The translations under genes were made by a program, and so were the position numbers. The notes under the pieces were generated by a model, which was given only the letters and a program-made list of their open reading frames with translations, had not been told where the DNA came from and made no database searches. Below are positions 17,296 to 26,330 of a stretch of DNA of 64,000 nucleotides, one piece after another. Position 1 is the stretch's first letter. The number at the start of each line of letters is the position of its first letter. The stretch is from Shewanella sp. 10N.286.48.A6 (GTDB taxonomy: Bacteria > Pseudomonadota > Gammaproteobacteria > Enterobacterales > Shewanellaceae): NCBI RefSeq assembly GCF_002873135.1, contig NZ_MCVI01000045.1:32351-96350 (forward strand), given 5' to 3'.

Positions 17296-19905
17296 TTGAG
17301 CTCATTACCTATTCAAGCCTTATTTGCGCCATTACAACAGGCGCTGGGCGATCATTCGCAAATTATCCTCGAAGCGCCCACGGGTGCCGGTAAATCCACC
17401 GCACTACCTCTGGCAATGCTGCAGTGGCCGCAAATTAGCGGCAAAATCCTCATGCTGGAACCAAGGCGGGTTGCTGCTCGCAGTGTGGCGCAATTTATTG
17501 CTAAATCCCTAGGGGAAAAAGTCGGTGAGCGAGTGGGCTATCGGGTCAGAGGTGAGAGCCGAGTCGGGGCTAATACCCGCTTAGAAATTGTCACAGAGGG
17601 TATTTTAACGCGGATGATCCAGCAAGACCCAGAGCTTGAAGGCATAGAGGTCATTATTTTCGATGAAATCCATGAGCGTCATTTACCCACAGATCTGGGT
17701 TTAGCGCTGGCGCTAGAAGTGCAAGACTCGCTGCGCGAAGATCTTAAAATTATTGCCATGTCGGCAACCCTATCGGGCTTACCCTTAAGCCAATTAATGC
17801 CTGACGCTGCCACATTAGTAAGCCAAGGTCGAAGCTTTGATGTTGAAACGCTTTACCGACCGGTAATGGGGCAAGTGCAGTGGCTAAGTCATTTAAGCCA
17901 AGTGGTTATCGACAGTGTCAGCAGTAGCAACACAGTCCCAAGCGACTACCAACATGGCTCGGTGTTGGTGTTTTTACCCGGCAAAGGGGAAATTAATCAA
18001 CTGCAGCGATTATTAAGTCAGCGACTAGACCCAAATGAATTTTTACTGTGTCCCTTATACGGTGATTTATCTCCTGCTGAGCAAGATAAAGCCATTTCTC
18101 CCGCCCCTAGTGGCAAACGTAAAATCGTCATAGCCACTAATGTTGCTGAGTCGAGCTTAACCATCGATGGCATCACTATTGTGATAGACAGTGGGTATAA
18201 GCGTGAGGCAAGCTTTAACCCACGCACAGGTGTTAGTCGATTATCGTTAAGGCGTATAAGCCAAGCCTCGAGTATTCAGCGTGCAGGCCGTGCAGGGCGC
18301 TTACAAAAAGGCTGCTGCGTGAGATTGTGGGGCCAAGAAGAACAAAGTCGAATGATGGTGGCTGATGCGCCTGAAATCACCCAAAGCGAGCTGACGTCAA
18401 TGGCGTTTGATTGTGCCTATTGGGGCGTGAGTGATATTGAGTCCTTACCGCTATTAACCAAGCCGCCAGCGATTCATCAACAGGTGGCGTGGCAATTACT
18501 CGCCAAGCTGGAGCTGGTGGATGAGCAACATAAAATCACCGCTCAAGGCCAAGCGGCCTATGAGCTAGGTTGTCACCCGCGTTTAGCGCACATGTTGCTG
18601 ACTTCGCAAGCCCTTGCTAAATCCCAGCAACAGGCCGACTTAGTGTTACTGGCATGTTTACTTGCTGCGGTACTCGAAGCACGAGGCTTACCTAAAAAAG
18701 GCGCTGATATCAGTCAGTACCTGGGTTTAGCGACCCAAGGACAAATGGCAACCCAAGTGAATAAATGGCAGCGGGCGCTATCTGCTAAAGGCGATATCAA
18801 GCAAGTGGCTCGCGACGCCGCCAGTCGTGATATTAGTTTATTATTGGCGCTGGCATACCCCGACAGAATTGCCAAAGCCCGCGGTAAACTAGGTTTTGCC
18901 CTCAGTAACGGCACAGGGGTTACTATTGATGCTGAAGATGCTATGGCTAATCAAGCTTGGTTAGTGGTGGCCGATTTTCAAGAAACCCAAGGCCGCAATG
19001 CAGGACGAGTCTATCTTGCTGCGGCAATCAACCCTGAGCACTTCCAGCAAGAGCTTAAATTTTTAACCCATGAGGTTAAAATTTGTCAGTGGGATGAAAC
19101 CAAAGGGCGCTTTTTTGCTGAAAAGCAAACCCGAGTGGGTGAGGTTATTATACAGCGCGCTCAAGAAACTCAGGTAGATAATAAATTAATCCAGCAAGCG
19201 TTATTGAGTCACATCCGCGCGAAAGGCTTAACTGTGCTGGATTTGGGCGAAAGTTTTTTGCAATTACAATATCGACTGAAGTTAGCCCAGCAATTTGCGC
19301 CGCAACATGATTGGCCAAACCTTGATGATGCCAGCTTGCTAGCAAGCTTAGAGCGGTGGTTAGCGCCATATTTAGCTGAGGTGAATTCCATTGCCAAATT
19401 ACAAAAACTTGATACCTTTGGCCATGTGAAAAATCTGCTGACATGGCAGCAACAGCAAACATTGAATGAATTGCTTCCCACTCATTGGCAAATGGCTACC
19501 GGCACCCGAGCACCGATTGAGTATCAAGTGGTCGCTGCTCAGGCCGTAGAAAGTGAAGCCGATGGCAGCGATAGTGATAAGCAAAGCATGGAAAATGATG
19601 CCGCCGACAGCAATAAGGCCGTCAGCGGTAGAGCGCTATTAAAAGTACGCCTGCAAGAGGCTTTAGGTTTATCACAAAGTCCGCTATTACTTCATGGTAA
19701 GCTCACTGTCACCATGGAATTATTGTCGCCAGCCCAGCGACCTATTGCTGTAACCGCAGATTTAGCCAGTTTTTGGCAAGGCCCATATATTGAAGTAAAA
19801 AAAGAAATGCGTGGCCGTTATCCCCGCCATTTATGGCCTGACGATCCGGTTAATACAACCGCCACTAAATTTACTAAAAAGAAGACGCCAGGCTTAAATT
19901 GCTAA
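17296..19905 (+). CDS. hrpB: ATP-dependent RNA helicase HrpB (DEAH-type)
   Basis: 869 residues. HrpB is a superfamily-2 helicase of poorly known role. Motifs: Walker A APTGAGKST at 27-35, LEPRRVAAR, DEIHERH at 123-129, MSATL, FLPGKGEI, ATNVAESSLTI and QRAGRAGR. The start is a TTG: the sequence reads SSLPIQALFAPL from it, matching the E. coli start MSSLPVAAVLPEL, and the ribosome-binding site is poor. Near the C-terminus an acidic insertion (EADGSDSDKQSMENDAADSN) interrupts the conserved HrpB_C region. It is followed by mrcB after 23 bp, as in E. coli, suggesting co-transcription. Confidence 0.95.
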   Translation: MSSLPIQALFAPLQQALGDHSQIILEAPTGAGKSTALPLAMLQWPQISGKILMLEPRRVAARSVAQFIAKSLGEKVGERVGYRVRGESRVGANTRLEIVTEGILTRMIQQDPELEGIEVIIFDEIHERHLPTDLGLALALEVQDSLREDLKIIAMSATLSGLPLSQLMPDAATLVSQGRSFDVETLYRPVMGQVQWLSHLSQVVIDSVSSSNTVPSDYQHGSVLVFLPGKGEINQLQRLLSQRLDPNEFLLCPLYGDLSPAEQDKAISPAPSGKRKIVIATNVAESSLTIDGITIVIDSGYKREASFNPRTGVSRLSLRRISQASSIQRAGRAGRLQKGCCVRLWGQEEQSRMMVADAPEITQSELTSMAFDCAYWGVSDIESLPLLTKPPAIHQQVAWQLLAKLELVDEQHKITAQGQAAYELGCHPRLAHMLLTSQALAKSQQQADLVLLACLLAAVLEARGLPKKGADISQYLGLATQGQMATQVNKWQRALSAKGDIKQVARDAASRDISLLLALAYPDRIAKARGKLGFALSNGTGVTIDAEDAMANQAWLVVADFQETQGRNAGRVYLAAAINPEHFQQELKFLTHEVKICQWDETKGRFFAEKQTRVGEVIIQRAQETQVDNKLIQQALLSHIRAKGLTVLDLGESFLQLQYRLKLAQQFAPQHDWPNLDDASLLASLERWLAPYLAEVNSIAKLQKLDTFGHVKNLLTWQQQQTLNELLPTHWQMATGTRAPIEYQVVAAQAVESEADGSDSDKQSMENDAADSNKAVSGRALLKVRLQEALGLSQSPLLLHGKLTVTMELLSPAQRPIAVTADLASFWQGPYIEVKKEMRGRYPRHLWPDDPVNTTATKFTKKKTPGLNC

Positions 19906-19928
19906 TGGCGATAAAGAATTAAAAAAAG

Positions 19929-22376
19929 ATGACAGAAACGACAAAGATGATGGCTCCTCAAGCGCCTAAAAAAAATGTAGCGAAAAAGCCTGCAGAAAAG
20001 CAATCGGTTCCTAAAACAGCAGCGCCTAAAACGCCAGCGACCAAAACTGCTGCGACGAAAAAAAACGCCAGCAAAAAAGCGGCGACTAAAAAGCCTAGAG
20101 TAAAAAGGGTCGTTGCTAAAGCTAAGCCGTCAATGTGGAAAAAACTGTGGTCAATCGGCTGGAAACTCGGCTTGATTGGCATCGTGGTGGTGAGCTCTTA
20201 CGGCATCTATTTAGATCAAATTATTGCCCGTAAATTTGAAGGGCAAAAATGGCACTTACCCGCACAAGTGTTTAGCCGTTCAATGGCCATTTATCCCGGC
20301 GCAGCCATAAACCATCCGCAGCTAATGGCGGAGCTAAAACTGCTTGGCTATCGTAAAGTGGCCAACCCTCGTCAAGTGGGCGAGTTTTCAGCATCCAGTA
20401 GTAAAATTGAGCTTTGGCGTCGACCATTTTTACACCCAGAAGGCGATCAAGCAGCTCAGCGGGTGATGATTTCATTTGACTCTCAAGGGGTCAACTCAGT
20501 GCAGCGCATGAGTGATAAGCGTCAATTAGCAGTATTCCATTTAGAGCCAGTATTGCTGGATCGCATTTTGGCTTCTGGCGCTGAAGACCGATTATTTGTG
20601 CCTACCACAGAAATGCCCCAAGCTATTGTCGATGCCCTGATTTTGGTCGAAGATCGCAGTTTTTATCAGCATCATGGGGTTAATCCATTTGCCATTCTCC
20701 GCGCCGCTATCGTCAATGTGACCGCCGGGCGCACAGTTCAAGGTGGTTCAACCTTAACTCAGCAATTAGCCAAAAACTTCTTTTTAACCAGTGAGCGCTC
20801 AATTGTGCGTAAAATCCGTGAAGCCTTAATGGCAATCATCATTGATTTTCGATACAGCAAAGAAGAGATACTCGAGGCTTATTTAAATGAAGTGTATATG
20901 GGGCAAGACAAGGCGCGTGGCGTCCATGGTATGGGCTTGGCGTCGCAGTTTTACTTCGGCCGTCCTATCGCGGAGCTAACAGTATCCCAACAAGCCTTTT
21001 TAATTGCCGCCATTAAAGGGCCATCATACTACAACCCTTGGCGCTCACCTGAGCGGGCGCAAAATCGCCGCGACTTGGTGCTGCGATTACTGATGGAAGA
21101 TGATCGCTTAACCGTTGAGCAATACAAAGCGGCGGTAGAATCACCACTCGGGCTGCGTGATTTTAATAAATCAGTACATCAAAAACTGCCAGCTTTCTTT
21201 GCGGTGGTAAAACAAGAGTTACGAACGCGTTATGGTGATAGCTTACTGCAGCAATCAGGGGTCAAGGTATACACCACCTTAGATCCTATGGCTCAAGATG
21301 CCGCCGAAAAAGCAGTCGTTAGCACCATGAAGTCACTGGATGAACGCACTAAAAACGTGCAAGTAGGGATGGTGGTAACTGACAAATACACCGATGGCAT
21401 TGCCGCTATGGTTGGCGATAGAGTGCCAAGCTTTGATGGCTTTAATCGCGCGGTTGAAATTCGCCGCCCGATTGGTTCACTCGTTAAACCGTTTGTTTAC
21501 GCCACCGCCCTGCAACAAGGCAGTCAATATAACTTAGCCACGCCCATTGCTGATAAACCTATCACCTTGCAAAATGGTCAAGGTAAAACCTGGTCGCCAC
21601 AAAATGTCGACAAAACCTTCAGAGATCAAGTGCCGCTATTAACTGCCTTTAAGAACTCAATGAATGTACCCACGGTGAATGTTGGTATTGAAATAGGTGT
21701 TGATAATGTCGCTAAAACCATGACCAGTGCAGGTTGGAGTGAAGCGTTGCCTCGATATCCATCAATGTTGTTAGGGGCCATTAATGGCTCACCTTATATG
21801 GTGGCTCAGGCTTATCAAACCATTGCCAATAATGGCCGATATAGACCATTAACATCAATAACTGCAGTGCTTGATACTAATAATCAACCATTGAAGGTAA
21901 CGCGTGAAAGTGCCGTTCAAGGAATGGATCCAGCAACCGATTTCTTGGTGCAATATGCGATGAATCAAGTGGTGAAAAGCGGTACGGCCAAAAGGTTAGG
22001 GCAGGCATTCCCCAATGTGGCGCTTGCGGGTAAAACCGGCACCAGTAATGATAGTCGTGACTCTTGGTTTGCAGGCTTTGATGAGCGTAACGTGGCTGCT
22101 ATTTGGGTCGGTCAAGACGATAACAGTAAGACGGGGTTATATGGCTCAAGCGGCGCAATGGCGGTGTACCAGGCGTTTTTAAAACAGCGTCCGCCATTAG
22201 GCTTGAGAATGACGCCGGCAGATGGGGTCACCCAAGGCTATTTTGATAAAGACACTGGCGTGGCAAAACAAGCCGATTGTGACAATGTTATTGCGCTGCC
22301 AGCCACTCGCGACAGCTACAAGCCCGCTGCAAACTGTGGTGAGCCCTTGTCTTGGTGGCAAAAAATCATCAATTAA
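19929..22376 (+). CDS. mrcB: Penicillin-binding protein 1B
   Basis: 815 residues, bifunctional peptidoglycan glycosyltransferase and transpeptidase in the inner membrane. Residues 1-70 form a cytoplasmic tail very rich in Lys, Ala, Pro and Thr (AATKKNASKKAATKKP). A membrane helix is at about 75-96. The transglycosylase catalytic Glu is Glu241 (VEDRSFYQHHG), with GGSTLTQQLAKN after it. The transpeptidase has Ser517-x-x-Lys520 (GSLVKP), SMN, and KTG at 702-704. The UB2H-like region sits between membrane helix and GT51. The Lys/Ala-rich tail is longer than in E. coli and resembles histone-H1-like repeats. Last gene of the hrpB-mrcB unit. Confidence 0.96.
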   Translation: MTETTKMMAPQAPKKNVAKKPAEKQSVPKTAAPKTPATKTAATKKNASKKAATKKPRVKRVVAKAKPSMWKKLWSIGWKLGLIGIVVVSSYGIYLDQIIARKFEGQKWHLPAQVFSRSMAIYPGAAINHPQLMAELKLLGYRKVANPRQVGEFSASSSKIELWRRPFLHPEGDQAAQRVMISFDSQGVNSVQRMSDKRQLAVFHLEPVLLDRILASGAEDRLFVPTTEMPQAIVDALILVEDRSFYQHHGVNPFAILRAAIVNVTAGRTVQGGSTLTQQLAKNFFLTSERSIVRKIREALMAIIIDFRYSKEEILEAYLNEVYMGQDKARGVHGMGLASQFYFGRPIAELTVSQQAFLIAAIKGPSYYNPWRSPERAQNRRDLVLRLLMEDDRLTVEQYKAAVESPLGLRDFNKSVHQKLPAFFAVVKQELRTRYGDSLLQQSGVKVYTTLDPMAQDAAEKAVVSTMKSLDERTKNVQVGMVVTDKYTDGIAAMVGDRVPSFDGFNRAVEIRRPIGSLVKPFVYATALQQGSQYNLATPIADKPITLQNGQGKTWSPQNVDKTFRDQVPLLTAFKNSMNVPTVNVGIEIGVDNVAKTMTSAGWSEALPRYPSMLLGAINGSPYMVAQAYQTIANNGRYRPLTSITAVLDTNNQPLKVTRESAVQGMDPATDFLVQYAMNQVVKSGTAKRLGQAFPNVALAGKTGTSNDSRDSWFAGFDERNVAAIWVGQDDNSKTGLYGSSGAMAVYQAFLKQRPPLGLRMTPADGVTQGYFDKDTGVAKQADCDNVIALPATRDSYKPAANCGEPLSWWQKIIN

Positions 22377-22423
22377 CGCTCAGCTAAGCCAGCTTTATAA
22401 TCTTAATGATTAATTAGGCAGAA

Positions 22424-22458
22424 TAAAAAATGGCTACTCGTTTGAGTAGCCATTTTTA
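22424..22458. terminator. Terminator between mrcB and the TonB receptor
   Basis: AAAAAATGGCTACTC, loop GTTT, GAGTAGCCATTTTTATT: an 11-bp core stem with A/T tracts on both sides, so it can serve mrcB and the convergent receptor gene. Confidence 0.85.
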
Positions 22459-22529
22459 TTGTGTCGGTATTTAGCGAGCTTACCTTTAGCTTAAGTTGAA
22501 ATCGCTTAACTAAAGCTTAGCGGAAACGA

Positions 22530-24719
22530 TTAAAACTTATATTGATAACCAAGAGTGGCCGATTGTGGCTTACCAGCAAAGATAGAACCGTGAATACGAG
22601 TGGTCATATAGGTTTCATCCAATAAGTTATCAACGGTCAAGTAGACTTCAGATGCATCATTAATGAAGTAACGAGCCGATAAATCCACAATGGTTTTATT
22701 GGCAATTAATTCTTCTGCAGGGATAGCACCTTGATCGGCGACGGTGCGCATATCAGAGGTATAACGACCTGCAATAGTGACTTGCCATGCTTGTGCTTGA
22801 ACGCCTGCAGATAAGAACAGTTGGTTATCAGGTAAATAAGGCAGTTCATCACCTTTTTCAACGTCGCCCCATGACTCAAAGTCAGAGATGAATGCGTTTT
22901 GGAATTCAGCATTAGTATAGGTGTAAGCCATTTTTACCGGGAAACTAATCTCGCCTGTTTGATTAAATTCATAACCTAAACTTAGTTCAACGCCGCTGAC
23001 TTCAACTTCACCAGCATTGTATTGATTACCGATATTGTCATCATCACAACCTTGAGCCGCGGTGCAGTTACCATGCATATTGCTGTAATCACTGTAAAAG
23101 GCGATAGCTTCAGAGTTTAATGCACCAGTGTTGTAACGAACACCTGCTTCATAGTTCCAGCTTTTTTCTTCTTTACCGTCATCATTACCGGGGGCGCTAG
23201 GGGCAAAACCTTGCTGAATGCCTGCGAGCACAATTAAGTTATCGGTTATTTGGTAAGTTGCTGCAACTGAAGGTAAAACCACATCAAAGCTGTTGCTGAT
23301 ATCTTTATCTGGTGCGCCTTCACGGCCGACGTTAGTTTTACCCCAATCACGACGCTGGGTGGTGACATCTTCATAACGTAGACCGGCAGTAATGGCTAAA
23401 TCACCGAAGGTCATCTTATCTTGAACATAAAAAGCAAACGCTTCAGCACTATCAATACGGTTTGAATCAGAACCTGGAGTGCCGCTATTAGTCAGCGACA
23501 TCACTTGGTTAGCGCCTAACTCATAGGTATCAACCCACTGGAAGCGATCCATTTCATCTTCATGGTAACGAGCGCCAATGGCTAAGTCATGGTCGCCCAC
23601 TAGCCAATTTAGCTCAGTTTGAATACCTTGGGATAGGTAGTCACGGTTATTGGCTTTCACTTCAACATCAATCGCAGCTGCTGAAGCAGGATCGCGATCA
23701 AAATCAGCCGCAGCTTCAATACCACCGCTACTTAAACTTTGACCCGCCACTTTATTGGTTTTATACCAGTTGCGGTGGAAGTTGTTGTAATAAGCCGTGG
23801 TCGCAAGTGATACAGTCGAGCTAAAGTCGATGATATGGTTTAACTGAATTTGCTTGTGATCAGTGCTCATTTCATCTTTTTGAGAGGCAGAGTAACGCAT
23901 ATAAGGTGAAGCGTTATAATCATCTTCAGTTAAACCCATGTAAGTTTCGTTAGACACTTCATCTGAGTACTTTAATTTTAATTCAAGGCGTTGCTGATAC
24001 TTGGCATCGTCGCTACTATCAATACTGATTTTCGCTAAGGCATCGTTTTTCACAAAACCAGTATCACCACCAACACCATTAATGTCGCGAAAGCCATCAG
24101 CTTGATAACGGTAAATTTCTGCTACCGCGCCAACGCGTTCGCCTTGACCGCCTGCATGGGCATGTACTTTAGCAAAGCCGTCTTGTCCTGCGGCCACATC
24201 AATACCGCCAGCCAGTTCTTCCACTGGGATTTGACGAGAAAGCATATTGATAATACCACCAGTGGTGCGAGGGCCGTATTTAAGGGTCGAGCCGCCTTTC
24301 ATGATCTCAACGGTTTGCATTCTACCAGAGGTTGGAAAGTAGTAAGCCGCAGGAGAAGCATAAGGCGCAGGCGCCGCTAATACTCCGTCTTCCATAATGG
24401 TGATTTTTTCAGAACGATTTTGACCCGTGCCACGCATACCAATATTTGGACGTAAGCCATAACCATCTTCTTCTTGCAGATACACCCCAGGCACAGACGC
24501 TAGGGTGCGCATAATGTCGGTGTATTTGAAGTTTTCAATTTCAGCGTCACCGATAACATGAGCACTACCGGGAACATTATTAACCGGATTGGCACTGCCA
24601 AAAATTGAGATTTGCTCCATGGTGGCATTGGTTGCAGGATCTGTATCGGCAGCAGATGCTGAAAAAGCGCTGAATAGGGCAGTGGCTAAAAGACTAATTC
24701 GAAGGCTGTGTTGAGTCAT
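22530..24719 (-). CDS. TonB-dependent outer membrane receptor, probably ferric-chelate (FecA-like)
   Basis: 729 residues. A signal peptide (MTQHSLRISLLATALFSAFSASA) is followed by a plausible TonB box (MEQISIFGS near 36), then a plug domain (SVPGVYLQEEDGYGLRPNIGMRG) and a beta-barrel ending in the typical aromatic YQYKF. The plug holds EDGVLAAPAPYASPAAYYFP, a sequence style seen in FecA-type receptors. The start is ATG 24717-24719, with GGAG six bases upstream, not the TTG four codons earlier. An excellent Fur box lies about 35 bp upstream, so iron should repress it and an iron chelate is the likely cargo. The exact ligand is unknown. Single-gene unit with its own terminator. Confidence 0.88.
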   Translation of the reverse strand: MTQHSLRISLLATALFSAFSASAADTDPATNATMEQISIFGSANPVNNVPGSAHVIGDAEIENFKYTDIMRTLASVPGVYLQEEDGYGLRPNIGMRGTGQNRSEKITIMEDGVLAAPAPYASPAAYYFPTSGRMQTVEIMKGGSTLKYGPRTTGGIINMLSRQIPVEELAGGIDVAAGQDGFAKVHAHAGGQGERVGAVAEIYRYQADGFRDINGVGGDTGFVKNDALAKISIDSSDDAKYQQRLELKLKYSDEVSNETYMGLTEDDYNASPYMRYSASQKDEMSTDHKQIQLNHIIDFSSTVSLATTAYYNNFHRNWYKTNKVAGQSLSSGGIEAAADFDRDPASAAAIDVEVKANNRDYLSQGIQTELNWLVGDHDLAIGARYHEDEMDRFQWVDTYELGANQVMSLTNSGTPGSDSNRIDSAEAFAFYVQDKMTFGDLAITAGLRYEDVTTQRRDWGKTNVGREGAPDKDISNSFDVVLPSVAATYQITDNLIVLAGIQQGFAPSAPGNDDGKEEKSWNYEAGVRYNTGALNSEAIAFYSDYSNMHGNCTAAQGCDDDNIGNQYNAGEVEVSGVELSLGYEFNQTGEISFPVKMAYTYTNAEFQNAFISDFESWGDVEKGDELPYLPDNQLFLSAGVQAQAWQVTIAGRYTSDMRTVADQGAIPAEELIANKTIVDLSARYFINDASEVYLTVDNLLDETYMTTRIHGSIFAGKPQSATLGYQYKF

Positions 24720-24753
24720 GTAAATCTCCAAAAGCGAATTGCAAATATAATAA

Positions 24754-24774
24754 AAATGGTAATTGTTATCATTT
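24754..24774 (-). promoter_or_regulatory. Fur box upstream of the TonB receptor
   Basis: On the minus strand AAATGATAACAATTACCATTT matches the 21-bp Fur palindrome (AAATGATAAT, one base, ATTATCATTT) at 18 of 20 positions. It stands 35 bp before the receptor start, where it would cover the promoter. Confidence 0.85.
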
Positions 24775-24817
24775 GTATCCGTATTGTGATGGAGTTTACT
24801 TAATTAATTACTAAAAT

Positions 24818-24852
24818 CAACATTTGAGTTAATAATGTTAACTCAAATGTTG
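24818..24852. repeat. Perfect 15-bp inverted repeat with 5-base loop
   Basis: CAACATTTGAGTTAA, TAATG, TTAACTCAAATGTTG. It lies in the 306-bp gap between the divergent TonB receptor and the DUF3581 gene. There is no following T-run, so it is not a standard terminator; it could be an operator or an RNA hairpin. The rest of this gap shows only the Fur box. Confidence 0.8.
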
Positions 24853-25025
24853 GAGTTGGATTAGTATGATGTGGTTCGCTTCACAAATAGTGAGGTAAGA
24901 GCATAGTGCTGCAGTCGTGACAGCGATTAAGTCATCGGCTGAGTTTATGTGAATTTTTGCTGTAAACTCGATTCACAATAAACCCAACTCAATAAGAGAT
25001 GGATATCTTTAACGAATAAGAATGG

Positions 25026-25730
25026 ATGTATATGTTTTTGTCACCTTATTACGCTAAGCAAGACCAAAGTGTGTTTATTTCTGCTTTGCAAGCGAGCAAT
25101 TTCGCCAAGCACGTCGCTGAAGACTTTAATCCTATTCATAATGTTGGCGCTAAACGCTTCTGTGTTCCTGGTGACTTACTGTTTGCTTTAGTGCTCACAG
25201 AGTTCGGCTTGAGCAAAAAAATGAAGTTTAAGTTTGCTGGCATGGTCGGTGATGGCGTTGAGTTAATTCTGGATCAGCAAGCCGGTGAACAATTTAGTAT
25301 TTGTGACAACAAAGGCAAAGAATACCTGCATATCGAACGTGAAGGGGCGCTTTGTCAATGTGATGTACAAAAAGCGGCATTCATCAAAAGTTATGTGGCG
25401 TTTTCTGGGCTTAATTTTATTCATGTACTCGTGCCGATGATGAAACAGTACGGCATGATGATTAACCCAGCCAGACCTTTGGTTATTTATGAAAGTATGT
25501 CTTTTCAATTAGATACTTTCGATTTCACTGATATGAGCCTTGAATTGGTTGAGCAGGATATGCAAATCAATGGCAAACGCGGTGATGTGACCTTGCAGTT
25601 TGCCTTAAAAAGCGCAGGTAAAGTCATAGGCTCAGGTATCAAAACCCTAGTGTTAAGCGGTTTACGCGAATACGATGAGCTGCAAGCGCAGCAAATGTGT
25701 CATAGCTATGAAAGCAGTAAATTAGCTTAA
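25026..25730 (+). CDS. DUF3581 family protein
   Basis: A 234-residue cytoplasmic protein that I recognise as DUF3581, a family found in Shewanella, Vibrio and relatives. Key stretches are SNFAKHVAEDFNPIHNVGAKRFCVPGDLLFALVL near the start, resembling a MaoC/hot-dog 'DxNPIH' hydratase-like active segment, then SFQLDTFDF and GDVTLQFALKSAGKVIGSG. That similarity suggests an acyl-thioester fold, but this is inference and no function is established. Start is uncertain between ATG 25026 and ATG 25032 (the second gives MFLSPYY). No partner genes on the same strand within 100 bp. Confidence 0.8.
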   Translation: MYMFLSPYYAKQDQSVFISALQASNFAKHVAEDFNPIHNVGAKRFCVPGDLLFALVLTEFGLSKKMKFKFAGMVGDGVELILDQQAGEQFSICDNKGKEYLHIEREGALCQCDVQKAAFIKSYVAFSGLNFIHVLVPMMKQYGMMINPARPLVIYESMSFQLDTFDFTDMSLELVEQDMQINGKRGDVTLQFALKSAGKVIGSGIKTLVLSGLREYDELQAQQMCHSYESSKLA

Positions 25731-25860
25731 CTTCTGAAAGTTAAGTTTTAGTTAGCCAGTAGTAAATTAGCATTATTCCATTTTAAAAATGCGATATTCC
25801 GTTTTTACATTATGCTTTAGGTAGGATACGTCCATAAGTTGATTATCGCTTGAGGTTTAT

Positions 25861-26247
25861 ATGAAAAAATTATTACTGGTTTCGCTTTCTTTTTTAGCAT
25901 TTTCAGCTAGCGCGAATATTATTTATGATAAAACGGGCGTGAATGAAAAAGATTTTGTTTTCGATCAATATCAATGCCAAGAAATGTCACAGCAAGTTCA
26001 TAAAAATACTGAATCTCGTGGTGCCATTAGTAGTGGCCTTAAAGGTGCGGCAGTCGGCGCAGCGGGCAGTGCCATTGCTGGTGGTAGTGGTTCACATGGT
26101 GCTAAAACCGGCGCTGGTATTGGTGTTGCTGTAGGCTTGCTAGGTGGCGCGAAAGATAGAAGAGCCAATGAAGCCAATTACGAAGCAGAGAAAGAAACAG
26201 TAGTGCGTAACTGCATGGCAAATCGCGGCTACAGCATTTTAAACTAA
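25861..26247 (+). CDS. Exported glycine-zipper protein
   Basis: 128 residues with a Sec signal peptide (MKKLLLVSLSFLAFSASA). Residues 59-97 hold Gly/Ala-rich zipper segments (GLKGAAVGAAGSAIAGG, then GAKTGAGIGVAVGLLGG) that can pack as two membrane-type helices. Two cysteines (QCQEM and NCMANRGYSILN) flank it and could bond in the periplasm. This layout recurs in small envelope proteins of proteobacteria whose role is unclear. GAGG lies 5 bases before the ATG. Single gene with a good terminator after it. Confidence 0.75.
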   Translation: MKKLLLVSLSFLAFSASANIIYDKTGVNEKDFVFDQYQCQEMSQQVHKNTESRGAISSGLKGAAVGAAGSAIAGGSGSHGAKTGAGIGVAVGLLGGAKDRRANEANYEAEKETVVRNCMANRGYSILN

Positions 26248-26290
26248 TCTAAACCGCTAGCGCTTAGTACTTAGCGTTAGTAAACAATAA

Positions 26291-26317
26291 ACCATGCTTT
26301 TTAGCATGGTTTTTTTA
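26291..26317 (+). terminator. Terminator after the glycine-zipper gene
   Basis: ACCATGC, loop TTTTTA, GCATGGT followed by seven T. It stands 43 bp after the stop and just before the end of the convergent gene at 26331. Confidence 0.85.
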
Positions 26318-26330
26318 TTGGACTTTTACC

